Assembly: GCA_947631995.1 (NCBI GenBank)
Contig: CANRNT010000016.1
Coordinates: forward strand, 1 to 45,469
DNA: 45,469 nucleotides
Direction: 5' to 3'
Source of the DNA: an uncultured Clostridia bacterium
Lineage (GTDB): Bacteria > Bacillota > Clostridia > Oscillospirales > Ruminococcaceae
Positions 1-7,981 of the stretch are shown here, in pieces (the first letter of the stretch is position 1; every line of letters begins with the position of its first letter). The position numbers and the translations under genes are program-made. The notes under the pieces are model-generated. The model had not been told where the DNA came from, ran no database searches, and saw nothing but the letters and a program-made list of their open reading frames with translations.

Positions 1-84
1 CGACCAAGATATCTCTTAGTCGCTTTGCATAAATTTATTTTTATATTTTTGTCTAACTTTTTGGGGTCAGATCAGAGGCTGCGG

Positions 85-183
85 TTATTTTTTCAAATTC
101 TTTATTATCTCGCTTACGATCGCAAAGATCAAAGCAAAGACCAATGAAAGAATGATAGCAAGAATTACATAAAGTATTTCCAT
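85..183 (-). CDS. Small hydrophobic peptide, putative type I toxin-like
   Basis: A 32-codon ORF starting MEILYVILAIILSL and ending with the basic tail EIIKNLKK. It is almost entirely one membrane-spanning segment (about residues 2-24). A strong ribosome site (AAGGGAGGGC in mRNA sense, 191-200) sits 7-9 bases before the ATG at 183-181. A consensus promoter lies about 100 nt upstream (289-318), giving a long 5' UTR. Short single-span peptides with a charged C-terminus, expressed alone from their own promoter, resemble type I toxins of the Fst/holin-like families. I see that architecture but no decisive family motif. It could instead be an unrelated small membrane protein. It is shorter than usual gene-calling limits. 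Confidence 0.5.
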   Translation of the reverse strand: MEILYVILAIILSLVFALIFAIVSEIIKNLKK

Positions 184-288
184 GTCTATCGCCCTCCCTT
201 CCTATGTAGTCGATTTGCATGCGCAAACCGCAACGCTAGGGTATGAGGGAAACAACCGCCCGAATAGTCTGGTTTCGGTACTGTAATT

Positions 289-318
289 ATTATAACATAT
301 CATGTCAAAGCTTGTCAA
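289..318 (-). promoter_or_regulatory. Promoter of the small hydrophobic ORF
   Basis: On the minus strand TTGACA (318-313) is separated by 18 bases from TATAAT (294-289), both exact sigma-A consensus boxes. The predicted start near 282 gives a leader of about 100 nt before the ATG at 183. Confidence 0.7.
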
Positions 319-363
319 GAAAACAAATTACCTCCTGACTGTGCTTGTGTTCTGACGTAACGA

Positions 364-394
364 CCTCGCCGAAGAAAAATCGGCGAGGTTTTTT
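364..394 (+). terminator. Rho-independent terminator upstream of pgk
   Basis: CCTCGCCGA (364-372) and TCGGCGAGG (380-388) form a 9 bp GC-rich stem with a 7 base loop, followed by six T. No plus-strand gene precedes it in the window, so it probably ends a transcript coming from further left. It also insulates pgk from that transcript. Confidence 0.75.
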
Positions 395-440
395 GCGCGT
401 AGATCATTTAAAATAATGTGCCGCATTGGCAAAAAAGCTC

Positions 441-469
441 TTGCATTTTTCCATGAAATGTTGTACAAT
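441..469 (+). promoter_or_regulatory. pgk promoter
   Basis: TTGCAT (441-446), 17 base spacer, TACAAT (464-469), just after the terminator at 364-394 and about 80 bases before the pgk start. Confidence 0.65.
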
Positions 470-547
470 ATAAAAGTAAGGTATTTCGCTCGCGGAATAG
501 CCACGCAGCTTTGTGCTGACAATATTTTTAGAGAGGATGTCACATTT

Positions 548-1768
548 ATGGCAGGATTGAACAAGGTCACAGTTGAAGACATTAATGTAAAGGGTAAAAA
601 GGTACTCGTCAGAGTTGACTTTAACGTTCCCCTCAAGGACGGCGTTATCACCAACGATAACAGGATCACAGCCGCTCTTCCCACTATCAATAAGCTCACC
701 GAGAATGGCGCAAAGGTCGTTCTTTGCTCACATCTCGGCAAGCCTAAGAACGGTCCCGAGGATAAGTTCTCACTCGCTCCCGCGGCTAAAAGACTTGCAG
801 AGCTGGTATCCGCTAAGGTAACTTTCGCCAAGGACGATACCGTAGTAGGCGAGAATGCCAAGAAAGCAGTAGCAGAAATGAACGAAGGCGAGATAGTTGT
901 TCTGGAAAATACACGTTTCCGCGGCAATGAGGAGACCAAGAACGGCGAGGAGTTCGCAAAGGAATTGGCTGATCTCGTTGACGATCAGGTGTTCGTTATG
1001 GACGCTTTCGGTTCTGCACACAGAGCGCACGCTTCTACGGCGGGCGTTACAAAGTTCGTTAAGGAAACAGCAGTAGGATATCTTATGCAGAAAGAGATAA
1101 ACTTCCTCGGCAACGCCGTTGAAGATCCCGTAAGACCGTTCGTTGCCATACTCGGCGGCGCAAAGGTAGCGGATAAGCTCAACGTTATAAATAACCTCAT
1201 CGAAAAGTGCGATACGCTCATCATCGGCGGCGGTATGGCTTATACCTTCCTGAAAGCAAAGGACTATGAGGTAGGTACTTCGCTCGTTGACGATACAAAG
1301 ATCGACTACTGCAAGGATATGATAGAAAAAGCTAAGTCAGCAGGCAAACAGCTGCTTCTCCCGATAGATACTACTATCGCGGCAGCTTTCCCCGATCCGA
1401 TAGACGCAGATATATCCGTTGAGGTAGTTGACAGCGACAAGATACCCGCTGATAAAATGGGTCTTGATATCGGCGATAAGACCGCAGCTCTCTTCGCGGA
1501 CGCTGTAAAGTCAGCTAAGACAGTTGTTTGGAACGGACCTATGGGAGTGTTCGAGAACCCGACGCTCGCAAAGGGTACAATAGCAGTTGCAAAGGCTCTT
1601 GCAGAGACCGACGCTACGACCGTAATAGGCGGCGGAGATTCAGCGGCAGCCGTTATACAGCTCGGATTTGCAGATAAGATGAGCCATATCTCCACAGGCG
1701 GCGGAGCTTCTCTCGAGTACCTCGAGGGCAAGGTGCTTCCGGGAATAGACGTTATAGCCGATAAGTAA
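548..1768 (+). CDS. pgk: Phosphoglycerate kinase
   Basis: Cytosolic glycolytic enzyme that transfers phosphate from 1,3-bisphosphoglycerate to ADP. The 406-residue product has the normal family length. The N-terminal signature [14 protein letters not shown], the substrate-binding segments LCSHLGKPK and [11 protein letters not shown], the hinge region [11 protein letters not shown], and the C-terminal nucleotide motifs [10 protein letters not shown] and [11 protein letters not shown] are all present. The start at 548 is chosen because GAGAGGA lies 10 bases upstream and the protein then begins [20 protein letters not shown]. The frame is open back to 416, but the extra 44 residues contain the promoter and are not family sequence. 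It has its own promoter and is followed after 68 bases by a membrane protein gene, with tpiA and gpmI beyond, giving a lower-glycolysis cluster. gapA is not in the window. Confidence 0.97.
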   Translation: MAGLNKVTVEDINVKGKKVLVRVDFNVPLKDGVITNDNRITAALPTINKLTENGAKVVLCSHLGKPKNGPEDKFSLAPAAKRLAELVSAKVTFAKDDTVVGENAKKAVAEMNEGEIVVLENTRFRGNEETKNGEEFAKELADLVDDQVFVMDAFGSAHRAHASTAGVTKFVKETAVGYLMQKEINFLGNAVEDPVRPFVAILGGAKVADKLNVINNLIEKCDTLIIGGGMAYTFLKAKDYEVGTSLVDDTKIDYCKDMIEKAKSAGKQLLLPIDTTIAAAFPDPIDADISVEVVDSDKIPADKMGLDIGDKTAALFADAVKSAKTVVWNGPMGVFENPTLAKGTIAVAKALAETDATTVIGGGDSAAAVIQLGFADKMSHISTGGGASLEYLEGKVLPGIDVIADK

Positions 1769-1784
1769 TATCAAGAAAATATAG

Positions 1785-1816
1785 ATATAAGGCGGATAGA
1801 AATATTCGCCTTATAT
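1785..1816 (+). other. Perfect 10 bp hairpin between pgk and the next gene
   Basis: ATATAAGGCG (1785-1794) and CGCCTTATAT (1807-1816) are exact inverted repeats with a 12 base loop. The T-tract after it is poor, so it is either a weak terminator or a 3'-end stabilising hairpin that lowers read-through into the gene at 1837. Confidence 0.5.
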
Positions 1817-1836
1817 TGTATTTAAAGGAGAGGACT

Positions 1837-2694
1837 ATGAAAACCTCACAATACTTTTTGAAATCGCTGCCGTCATTGCTCAAAATTATGGCGAAGTCGG
1901 TCGTGATATTTGCAACAGCTGCGGTAATATTTATACTGCTGGGCAATCCGCCAAAAACAACGCTTATCATAGCTTTGATACTGTGGGTGGTGCTTTTCCT
2001 GCTGCTGATGATAATGCAGTATGCTTCCATAAAAAAGGCAAAGCCGTACTTGGATCTGTACTTTGAAAAAGGTCTGTGCGACGAGTATGCGCAGGAGTTC
2101 AAGCGTATTGAGATAGACGAGAGGAAAAAGCCGTCGGAGTATAACAAACTGCGCCTCGCAAGTGTTTATATCGCGCTTGAAAGGTTTGACGCCGCGGAGG
2201 CTATCTACAATAATTCGACCGTTTTTACTGATCCAAACTCATCGCCTATGGAAAAGCGGCTGTATTACAATGACCTTATGGCGCTTAGGCTCGCGCAGTT
2301 CAGAACGCAGGAGGCGGCGCAGATATATAACGAGTGTTCTATCTTTATGGGCGAACAGACGCTTAAAAACATATCATACCGCAATTCGTGGAACAGCAAC
2401 TACCTGACGCTGCTTTTTCAGCAGGGCAGGGTAGACGAGGCAATGGCGTTCTGGCAAAATACCGCTATGAAAGATACTGAAAAAGACAATACGAAAATAC
2501 TTTTTCTTGCTACCATAGCGGCAGGTATGCTGCAAAACGGCAGAGAGCAACAAGCGCAGGAGTATGAGCGTCAGGCAAGAGAGCTTGCGGAAAATAGCGA
2601 CAAGTACGAAATGCCATGGCAGAAAGAGTATATGCACCACTTTATCGACAGAGAGATAGGCAGAGTGCGCGAACATTTTGCAGCCGCGCGGTGA
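1837..2694 (+). CDS. Two-span membrane protein with TPR-like cytoplasmic domain
   Basis: I do not recognise a named family. The 285-residue product begins with a basic N-terminus. Two hydrophobic segments follow, about residues 18-36 (VVIFATAAVIFILLG) and 41-62 (TTLIIALILWVVLFLLLM). The remaining ~220 residues are helical and repeat the pattern of paired amphipathic helices with A, L and Y at spaced positions (KLRLASVYIALERFDAAEAIYNN; ALRLAQFRTQEAAQIYNE), typical of TPR-like units. The start at 1837 has AAAGGAGAGG 6 bases upstream; an in-frame codon at 1816 lacks a site. It sits between pgk and tpiA. The tpiA promoter -35 box begins at its stop codon, so it is probably the last gene of the pgk transcript. 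Its function is unknown; a scaffold or protein-interaction role is inference. Confidence 0.75.
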   Translation: MKTSQYFLKSLPSLLKIMAKSVVIFATAAVIFILLGNPPKTTLIIALILWVVLFLLLMIMQYASIKKAKPYLDLYFEKGLCDEYAQEFKRIEIDERKKPSEYNKLRLASVYIALERFDAAEAIYNNSTVFTDPNSSPMEKRLYYNDLMALRLAQFRTQEAAQIYNECSIFMGEQTLKNISYRNSWNSNYLTLLFQQGRVDEAMAFWQNTAMKDTEKDNTKILFLATIAAGMLQNGREQQAQEYERQARELAENSDKYEMPWQKEYMHHFIDREIGRVREHFAAAR

Positions 2695-2723
2695 TTGACA
2701 AAGGCTGCGGACTGTTGTATAAT
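2695..2723 (+). promoter_or_regulatory. tpiA-gpmI promoter
   Basis: Perfect TTGACA (2695-2700), 17 base spacer, TATAAT (2718-2723). The -35 box starts at the base after the upstream TGA stop. Confidence 0.85.
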
Positions 2724-2768
2724 ATAGGTAGAAAAATTTTAAGTTGATACCGAAAGGGAGTTTATAAA

Positions 2769-3545
2769 ATGAAGAAGTCAGTAAGAAAAGCTATCATCGC
2801 AGGAAACTGGAAGATGAACAAAACAAGACCTGAGGCTAAGGCTCTTATAGAGGCTATAAAGCCGCTGGTCGCAAACGCCGAGGGCAATGTTGAGGTAATA
2901 ACCTGTGTGCCTTTTACAAACCTTGAAACCGCTGTTGCAGCTACCGCAGGCTCTAACGTAAAGGTCGGCGCCGAGAACGTTCACTTCGCAGAGAGCGGCG
3001 CTTACACAGGCGAGATATCCGCTGCTATGCTTGTTGAGGTAGGCGTTGAGTACGTTGTTATCGGTCACAGCGAGAGAAGACAGTATTTCGGTGAGACCGA
3101 CGAGACCGTAAACAAGAGGACTATAGCGGCTCTTAACGCAGGTCTTAAACCGATAGTATGCGTTGGCGAGCTGAAATGGGAGCGCGAGTGCAACATAACC
3201 GAGGAAGTTATCGCAAGGCAGATAAAGCTTGACCTGTGGTCGCTCACCGCAGAGCAGATAAAGAACGTTGTAATTGCTTACGAGCCTGTATGGGCTATTG
3301 GCACAGGTCTTACAGCTACACCCGATCAGGCCGAGGAAGTGTGCGCTTACATACGCGCCCAGCTTGCAAAACTGTATGATGAAGCTACCGCAGAGGCAGT
3401 TACAATTCAGTACGGCGGCTCTATGAACGCCAAAAACGCCGCAGAGCTTCTTGCCAAGCCGAATATCGACGGCGGACTTATCGGCGGCGCTTCGCTCAAA
3501 GCCGAGGACTTCAACGTTATAGTTCAGGCGGCTGTAAACGGCTGA
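2769..3545 (+). CDS. tpiA: Triosephosphate isomerase
   Basis: Interconverts dihydroxyacetone phosphate and glyceraldehyde 3-phosphate. It has 258 residues, normal for the family. Visible catalytic elements are the N-terminal NWKMNKT (substrate Asn and Lys), the histidine motif VIGHSERR, and the catalytic glutamate in AYEPVWAIGTG, which runs into the flexible loop. The phosphate-binding segments QYGGSMNAKN and DGGLIGGASL are near the C-terminus. AAAGGGAG lies about 8 bases before the ATG. It is the first gene of a two-gene transcript with gpmI (35 base gap), driven by the consensus promoter at 2695-2723. Confidence 0.97.
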   Translation: MKKSVRKAIIAGNWKMNKTRPEAKALIEAIKPLVANAEGNVEVITCVPFTNLETAVAATAGSNVKVGAENVHFAESGAYTGEISAAMLVEVGVEYVVIGHSERRQYFGETDETVNKRTIAALNAGLKPIVCVGELKWERECNITEEVIARQIKLDLWSLTAEQIKNVVIAYEPVWAIGTGLTATPDQAEEVCAYIRAQLAKLYDEATAEAVTIQYGGSMNAKNAAELLAKPNIDGGLIGGASLKAEDFNVIVQAAVNG

Positions 3546-3580
3546 AATACTTAGAAATATTTATCTGAAAGGAAATGTAT

Positions 3581-5104
3581 ATGTCTAAAAAACCTGTTGC
3601 ACTTATTATAATGGACGGCTTCGGCTATAACCATTCAAGTTACGGCAACGCTATCAGAGCCGCAAAAACGCCCAATCTTGACAGACTTCTGGCAAAATAT
3701 CCGCACACCCTTATAGGCGCGAGCGGTATGAATGTTGGTCTGCCAGACGGACAGATGGGCAACTCCGAGGTGGGTCACACCAACATCGGCGCAGGCAGGA
3801 TAGTTTATCAGGAGCTTACAAGGATAAGCAAGTCTATAAAAGAGGGCGACTTCTTTAAAAACGAGGCTTTCAAAAAAGCCGTGGCAAACTGCCGCGAAAA
3901 TAATTCCGCGCTGCACCTGTTCGGTCTGCTGTCTGACGGCGGCGTACATTCGCACAATACACACCTTTATGGTCTTCTGAAGCTCGCAAAGGAAGAGGGT
4001 CTTAGCAAGGTGTACGTTCATTGCTTCCTTGACGGAAGAGACGTGCCCCCGACGAGCGGCGCTGACTTCGTTGAAGAGCTTGAAAAGAAGATGAACGAGA
4101 TAGGCGTCGGCAAGATAGCTACCGTTATGGGCAGATATTACGCCATGGACAGAGATAACCGTTGGGAGAGAGTTGAGAAAGCGTATTCAGCTATCGTTTA
4201 CGGCGAGGGCGTTGAGTGCGATACCGCAGTCGAGGCTGTAAAAGCTTCATACGCCGCAGAAGTCACCGACGAGTTTGTTGTGCCTGCCGTTATCGACAAG
4301 AACGGTACGGTAAAGCCGAACGACAGCGTTATCTTCTATAACTTCCGCCCCGACAGAGCAAGAGAGATAACCCGTACTTTCGTTGACGACGAGTTCAAGG
4401 GCTTTGAGAGAAGAAACGGCAGGTTCCCGCTTTACTATGTCTGCATGACACAGTACGACGCCACCATGCCGAACGTTGATATTGCTTTCAGACCAGAGGG
4501 TCTGACCAATACGCTGGGCGAGTATATTTCAAAGCTCGGTATGACACAGCTGCGAATAGCGGAAACAGAAAAGTATGCGCACGTTACGTTCTTCTTCAAT
4601 GGCGGTGTTGAAGCGCCTTTTGAGAACGAGGACAGAGTGCTTATACCTTCGCCGAAGGTTGCTACTTACGACTTGCAGCCCGAGATGAGCGCTTATCCCG
4701 TTTGTGATGAGGTGGTAAAGAGAATAGAGTCGGGCAAGTATGACGTTATAATCCTCAACTACGCAAACTGCGACATGGTAGGTCATACGGGAGTGTTTGA
4801 AGCCGCCGTAAAGGCTGTTGAGGCTGTTGACACCTGCATGGGCAGAACTGTTGACGCGGTTCTCAAAATGGGCGGCGTGGCTCTCGTTACCGCTGACCAC
4901 GGCAACGCCGACAAGATGTATGAGGAGGACGGCTCGCCGTTCACGGCGCATACAACTAACCTTGTTCCGCTGATAATTGCAGGAGCAGGGGAGGACATCA
5001 CCCTGCGCGAGGGCGGCGTTCTGGCAGACCTTTCACCCACCATTCTGAAAATTCTCGGCATAAAACAGCCCGAGGAAATGACAGGCGAAAGCATTGTAAA
5101 ATAA
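3581..5104 (+). CDS. gpmI: 2,3-bisphosphoglycerate-independent phosphoglycerate mutase
   Basis: Converts 3-phosphoglycerate to 2-phosphoglycerate without a bisphosphate cofactor, using a two-metal alkaline-phosphatase-type site. The 507 residues fit the family. The N-terminal metal site [11 protein letters not shown], the catalytic serine segment [28 protein letters not shown], and the C-terminal metal motifs [12 protein letters not shown] and [11 protein letters not shown] are all present. Two in-frame ATGs occur, at 3575 and 3581. AAAGGA at 3568-3573 gives a workable 7 base spacing only to the second, so 3581 is preferred. It is followed by a strong terminator. Confidence 0.96.
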   Translation: MSKKPVALIIMDGFGYNHSSYGNAIRAAKTPNLDRLLAKYPHTLIGASGMNVGLPDGQMGNSEVGHTNIGAGRIVYQELTRISKSIKEGDFFKNEAFKKAVANCRENNSALHLFGLLSDGGVHSHNTHLYGLLKLAKEEGLSKVYVHCFLDGRDVPPTSGADFVEELEKKMNEIGVGKIATVMGRYYAMDRDNRWERVEKAYSAIVYGEGVECDTAVEAVKASYAAEVTDEFVVPAVIDKNGTVKPNDSVIFYNFRPDRAREITRTFVDDEFKGFERRNGRFPLYYVCMTQYDATMPNVDIAFRPEGLTNTLGEYISKLGMTQLRIAETEKYAHVTFFFNGGVEAPFENEDRVLIPSPKVATYDLQPEMSAYPVCDEVVKRIESGKYDVIILNYANCDMVGHTGVFEAAVKAVEAVDTCMGRTVDAVLKMGGVALVTADHGNADKMYEEDGSPFTAHTTNLVPLIIAGAGEDITLREGGVLADLSPTILKILGIKQPEEMTGESIVK

Positions 5105-5121
5105 CATAGTCCTAAAATATA

Positions 5122-5156
5122 AACGGCGCGTACTTTTTGAGTGCGTGCCGTTTTTT
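5122..5156 (+). terminator. gpmI terminator, possibly bidirectional
   Basis: AACGGCGCGTACT (5122-5134) pairs with AGTGCGTGCCGTT (5140-5152) with two G-U pairs, then six T. It lies one base from the stop of the convergent minus-strand gene and may serve it too, although the T-tract on that side is short. Confidence 0.75.
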
Positions 5157-5157
5157 A

Positions 5158-5931
5158 TCAGTCGAAGATATAATATGCCGTCAGCGCGAGCCATTCTCTA
5201 AGCCAGAACGTCGGCAGAAGATACGGCTTTGTATAACCGCTTATCGAATATACGCTGTCATAGCCGCAGTCCTTGGCGAGAAGCGAAGCGCGGTACTGAT
5301 GATACCCGTCGGTAACTATCGTTATGTCAAGCGGCAGACCCATATCCTCCAGTATCTCAGCCGAATAAAGCAGGTTTTCCTTGGTGGACGACGATCTGTC
5401 CTCCTCAAAGATACGCTCGGGGTCAATGCCTTTTTCGACCAGATATGTTTTCATCGCCTCCGCCTCCGAGATGTCCTCTCCGCGTCCCTGTCCTCCCGAA
5501 ACTATGCAGATGACGTCTTCGTGCTCGTTCAGATAATCATACGCGGCATCAAGACGGTAAGCAAGCATTTGGCTAGGACGGGTGCCCTTGACAGAACAGC
5601 CCAGTACCACCACGGCGTTCGGCTCTTTTGGCGGAGCGTTGTATGCACCTGCCATAAGTATCGAAAGATAAACTGCGTAAATAACGGCTATGGATATTAG
5701 CAGTACGGCAGAGCAGATAACTATCCTGCCCGCGCGAGCGTTCCACGACGAGCGTATGAGAGAGAAAAATTTCTCCCACATGACAGTCGCGGCAAGCAGT
5801 ATAAGACATAAAACTATACCGAATATGTTTCCCGCGTTGACGACGTTTCGCGACAGAGGTATCACGAATATCATGAGCAAAAATATTTCAAGCGCGGAAA
5901 GTATCAGCCTTACGGCTATAGAAAGCTTCAT
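5158..5931 (-). CDS. YdcF/SanA-like DUF218 membrane protein
   Basis: 257 residues. Three hydrophobic segments fill the N-terminal ~110 residues, followed by a soluble DUF218 domain (about residues 115-257) with the family landmarks NAVVVLGCSVKG, MLAYRLDAA, IVSGGQGRGEDISEAEAMK, the EDRSSSTKENLL segment, and VTDGYHQYRA. DUF218 proteins are linked to envelope homeostasis and polysaccharide-related roles, but the chemistry is unsettled. The start at 5931 (MKLSIAV) follows GGGAG by 8 bases. An in-frame ATG at 5961 lies at or before the predicted transcript start and is rejected. It is monocistronic and convergent with gpmI. Confidence 0.85.
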   Translation of the reverse strand: MKLSIAVRLILSALEIFLLMIFVIPLSRNVVNAGNIFGIVLCLILLAATVMWEKFFSLIRSSWNARAGRIVICSAVLLISIAVIYAVYLSILMAGAYNAPPKEPNAVVVLGCSVKGTRPSQMLAYRLDAAYDYLNEHEDVICIVSGGQGRGEDISEAEAMKTYLVEKGIDPERIFEEDRSSSTKENLLYSAEILEDMGLPLDITIVTDGYHQYRASLLAKDCGYDSVYSISGYTKPYLLPTFWLREWLALTAYYIFD

Positions 5932-5961
5932 TAAGTCAACTCCCATTTTGCAGATATTCAT

Positions 5962-5990
5962 ATTATAACATTAAGCGCTGACAGTATCAA
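5962..5990 (-). promoter_or_regulatory. Promoter of the DUF218 gene
   Basis: Minus strand TTGATA (5990-5985), 17 base spacer, TATAAT (5967-5962). Transcription would begin near 5955, which places the first usable ATG at 5931. Confidence 0.75.
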
Positions 5991-6019
5991 CATTTTTCAT
6001 ATAATTTTAAGATTTGCTA

Positions 6020-6048
6020 TTGCAAAAAAGCGCTTTATGTGGTATAAT
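6020..6048 (+). promoter_or_regulatory. Upstream promoter P1 of the minD leader
   Basis: TTGCAA (6020-6025), 17 bases, TATAAT (6043-6048). A transcript from here would have a leader of about 370 nt before minD, or could be a separate small RNA. Confidence 0.6.
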
Positions 6049-6054
6049 TATAAT

Positions 6055-6426
6055 AACAATATATACTCGTGCGAGGTATGATGAATATATTTGTAATATT
6101 TTTGGATAGATTTGTCATATGGCAAAATTCGGACAACGCCGTGCCTGTCATCAAAGAACGTGCGGGCAGGCGGTGACGCGGCATAAAAAGCTAATTGAGA
6201 TGATGTTTTTATTGTGCAAGTTTTACAATAAAACGGCTTGAATTTAATGCTATGTAACAATGTTAAAAAAATATCTGATTTTATCTTTGACAATTCCCGA
6301 AAATGTGATAAAATATAATAAGGACACCTTTTTGTTTTTTGGGGTGTATCATCACTTCGTAACACAGTATCACAGATGTTGATTTTTGTATTATCATAAA
6401 TGTCACTTGAAAGGAGCAGTTATTTT
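6055..6426 (+). other. Long structured leader of minD, no confident gene
   Basis: No convincing protein gene is present. A 31-codon ORF at 6081-6176 (start MNIFVIFLDRF) follows GCGAGGT but only 4 bases after it. GCCTG and GCAGGC near 6142-6173 can form a stem, with outer GCCGT/GCGGC pairing. TTTTATTGT and ACAATAAAA (about 6207-6233) form a perfect 9 bp hairpin without a T-run. ACACC/GGTGT flank a T-rich loop at 6324-6347. A second promoter lies inside. It may be a regulatory leader or a small RNA; neither can be shown from sequence alone. Confidence 0.4.
6287..6314 (+). promoter_or_regulatory. Proximal promoter P2 of minD
   Basis: TTGACA (6287-6292), 16 base spacer, TAAAAT (6309-6314), about 115 bases before the minD start. 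Confidence 0.6.
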
Positions 6427-7167
6427 ATGTCAAAAATTATTGCGGTAACGTCCGGTAAGGGCGGTACGGGAAAATCTTCGATCAGTGCATGCTTGGGCTA
6501 TGCTCTTGCCAAGCAGGGCAACAGAACTCTTATAATCGAGCTTGACTTCGGCTTGAGATGTATGGATATCATGCTCGGTATGCAGGGAAATATCCCTTAT
6601 GACCTCGGCGATGTTCTGGAGGGCACCTGCGATGTTTATAAGGCTACTACGACCGTAAAGCTCGCTTCTAACCTCAGCGTGCTGTGCGCCCCGGCTGACC
6701 CGTTCGTTCAGCTCAAGGCGGAGGATATCGAAAAGATAACCTCGGAGATGAGAAAGTATTTTGAGTATATCATTATAGATACATCGGCAGGTATAAACGG
6801 AAGCGTTTTCGATATCGTTACAAATTCTGACCTTATACTTATCGTTACGACACCCGACCCGGTGTGCGTAAGAGACGCGCAGATGATGTCTGACGAGTTT
6901 TATAAGAGAGGCAACCAGAAGCAGAGGCTCGTTATAAATAAGGCTAACAAGCGCGTGTTCGAGTATGAGTTCATGGACGACCTCGACGCTATCATAGATA
7001 CCGTAGGCGTACAGCTGCTCGGCGTTATCCCCGAGGACAGCGCTATCCCTCTCGCAACAGGCAAGGGCGCTCCGCTGTCGTCAAGCTCTATGGGATTTTT
7101 GGCGTTCTCAGCCATTTCAAGAAGGATCAAGGGAGAGCATATCCCTATCCAGATAAAAATGAACTGA
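6427..7167 (+). CDS. minD: MinD/ParA-like P-loop ATPase
   Basis: 246 residues. The deviant Walker A motif SGKGGTGKSS begins near residue 9, followed by the switch regions ELDFGLRCMDIML and IIIDTSAGI, and VINKANK and PEDSAIPLATGKGAPL as in MinD. MinD proteins dimerise with ATP on the membrane and position the division septum with MinC and MinE. Neither partner is adjacent. The C-terminus RRIKGEHIPIQIKMN is only weakly like the usual amphipathic membrane-targeting helix. In many Clostridia minD lies in an mreBCD-minCDE-rodA-mgsA block, and mgsA follows here, so this looks like a reduced version of that cluster. The start at 6427 is taken from AAAGGAGC upstream. The minD assignment is good at family level, less sure at subfamily level. 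Confidence 0.82.
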   Translation: MSKIIAVTSGKGGTGKSSISACLGYALAKQGNRTLIIELDFGLRCMDIMLGMQGNIPYDLGDVLEGTCDVYKATTTVKLASNLSVLCAPADPFVQLKAEDIEKITSEMRKYFEYIIIDTSAGINGSVFDIVTNSDLILIVTTPDPVCVRDAQMMSDEFYKRGNQKQRLVINKANKRVFEYEFMDDLDAIIDTVGVQLLGVIPEDSAIPLATGKGAPLSSSSMGFLAFSAISRRIKGEHIPIQIKMN

Positions 7168-7243
7168 TAGTTCGTTTTGATATCAATATACTTATTATAC
7201 GAAGCCGGCACTATAAAACAACCTGAAAGGAGAGTATACTCCG

Positions 7244-7648
7244 ATGAATATAGCACTTATAGCGCATGACACTAAAAAGGAGCTTATGGTGCAGTTCTGT
7301 ATCGCATATTGCGGCGTGCTGAACCGACATAATCTCTGTGCAACAGGCACAACAGGCAAGCAGGTCTCCGAGGCAACGGGACTCAGGATCACAAAGTATA
7401 TGAGCGGCGAGCAGGGCGGAGATCAGCAGATATCCGCTAAGATATCCTGCAATGAGATAGACCTGCTGCTGTTCTTCAGAGATCCGATATCCGCCAAACC
7501 GAATGAGCCGAACGAAGCAGATCTGCTCAGATTGTGCGATGTCCATAATATCCCCGTGGCGACCAATATAGCTACCGCCGAGGCTCTTATACACGCTCTT
7601 GAAAGAGGCGACCTCGATTGGCGTGACCTTGTTAATCCGTCAAGGTGA
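7244..7648 (+). CDS. mgsA: Methylglyoxal synthase
   Basis: 134 residues, close to the family norm. It converts dihydroxyacetone phosphate to methylglyoxal and phosphate, a bypass of lower glycolysis. Family landmarks are the N-terminal [13 protein letters not shown], the phosphate-binding segment [32 protein letters not shown] and the C-terminal [24 protein letters not shown] lies 10 bases upstream of the ATG. It follows minD by 76 bases, probably in one transcript. No terminator separates it from the T-box leader that follows. Confidence 0.95.
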   Translation: MNIALIAHDTKKELMVQFCIAYCGVLNRHNLCATGTTGKQVSEATGLRITKYMSGEQGGDQQISAKISCNEIDLLLFFRDPISAKPNEPNEADLLRLCDVHNIPVATNIATAEALIHALERGDLDWRDLVNPSR

Positions 7649-7683
7649 GCGGACAGAGAGCAAAAAGTATAAAATGAATATAT

Positions 7684-7920
7684 AAAAGGCTGTGAAGAGG
7701 AGAGTATCCCGTAACGCTTGCCGCAGAGAGGACGCGTTTGGTGTGAGCGTCTGCCGCGTAACGGAAGAAGGACACCTCGGAGCTGCTTCCCGATAAAAAG
7801 GGAGGACGTGCGTTTCCGCGTTAAGGAAAAAGAGTGATCCGTCAAAGAATAAAACGGCGGATAATCAGGGTGGCAACACGGCTGCGGTCGTCCCTTAGGG
7901 GATGACCGTTTTTGTTTTTT
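7684..7920 (+). promoter_or_regulatory. T-box leader, tRNA-Asp specific (GAC specifier)
   Basis: The conserved T-box AGGGTGGCAACACGG lies at 7868-7881. Its TGGC would pair with an acceptor end GCCA, fitting the G73 discriminator of tRNA-Asp. Stem I pairs GAGG and CCGTAACGC on the left with GCGTAACGG and CCTC on the right. The specifier loop has AGTA (7703-7706) on the 5' side and AAGAAGGACA on the 3' side, with GAC (7771-7773) as specifier codon followed by a purine. The terminator GCGGTCGTCCC...GGGATGACCGT with a T-run ends at 7920. Uncharged tRNA-Asp should stabilise the antiterminator and switch on hisS-aspS. Confidence 0.92.
7885..7920 (+). terminator. T-box intrinsic terminator
   Basis: The stem 7885-7894 with 7899-7909 (GGTCGTCCC/GGGATGACC) has a short loop and a T-rich tract to 7920. 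It is mutually exclusive with the T-box antiterminator at 7868-7881. Confidence 0.85.
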
Positions 7921-7981
7921 ATATTATCGTGTTAAAGTAGTAGCACCGACAAGCATTAACATATAAGAAAGGAATGTATTT

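Noticed and set aside
416-547. N-terminal extension of pgk by 44 residues
   Set aside because: It contains the pgk promoter (441-469) and no family sequence; a ribosome site and standard N-terminus occur at 548.
6055-6240. 6S RNA-like transcript from the P1 promoter
   Set aside because: Ends do not pair into a long rod with a central bubble, and no terminator closes it.
6048-6365. 105-codon minus-strand ORF upstream of minD
   Set aside because: No ribosome site, low-complexity composition, and it runs across two plus-strand promoters.
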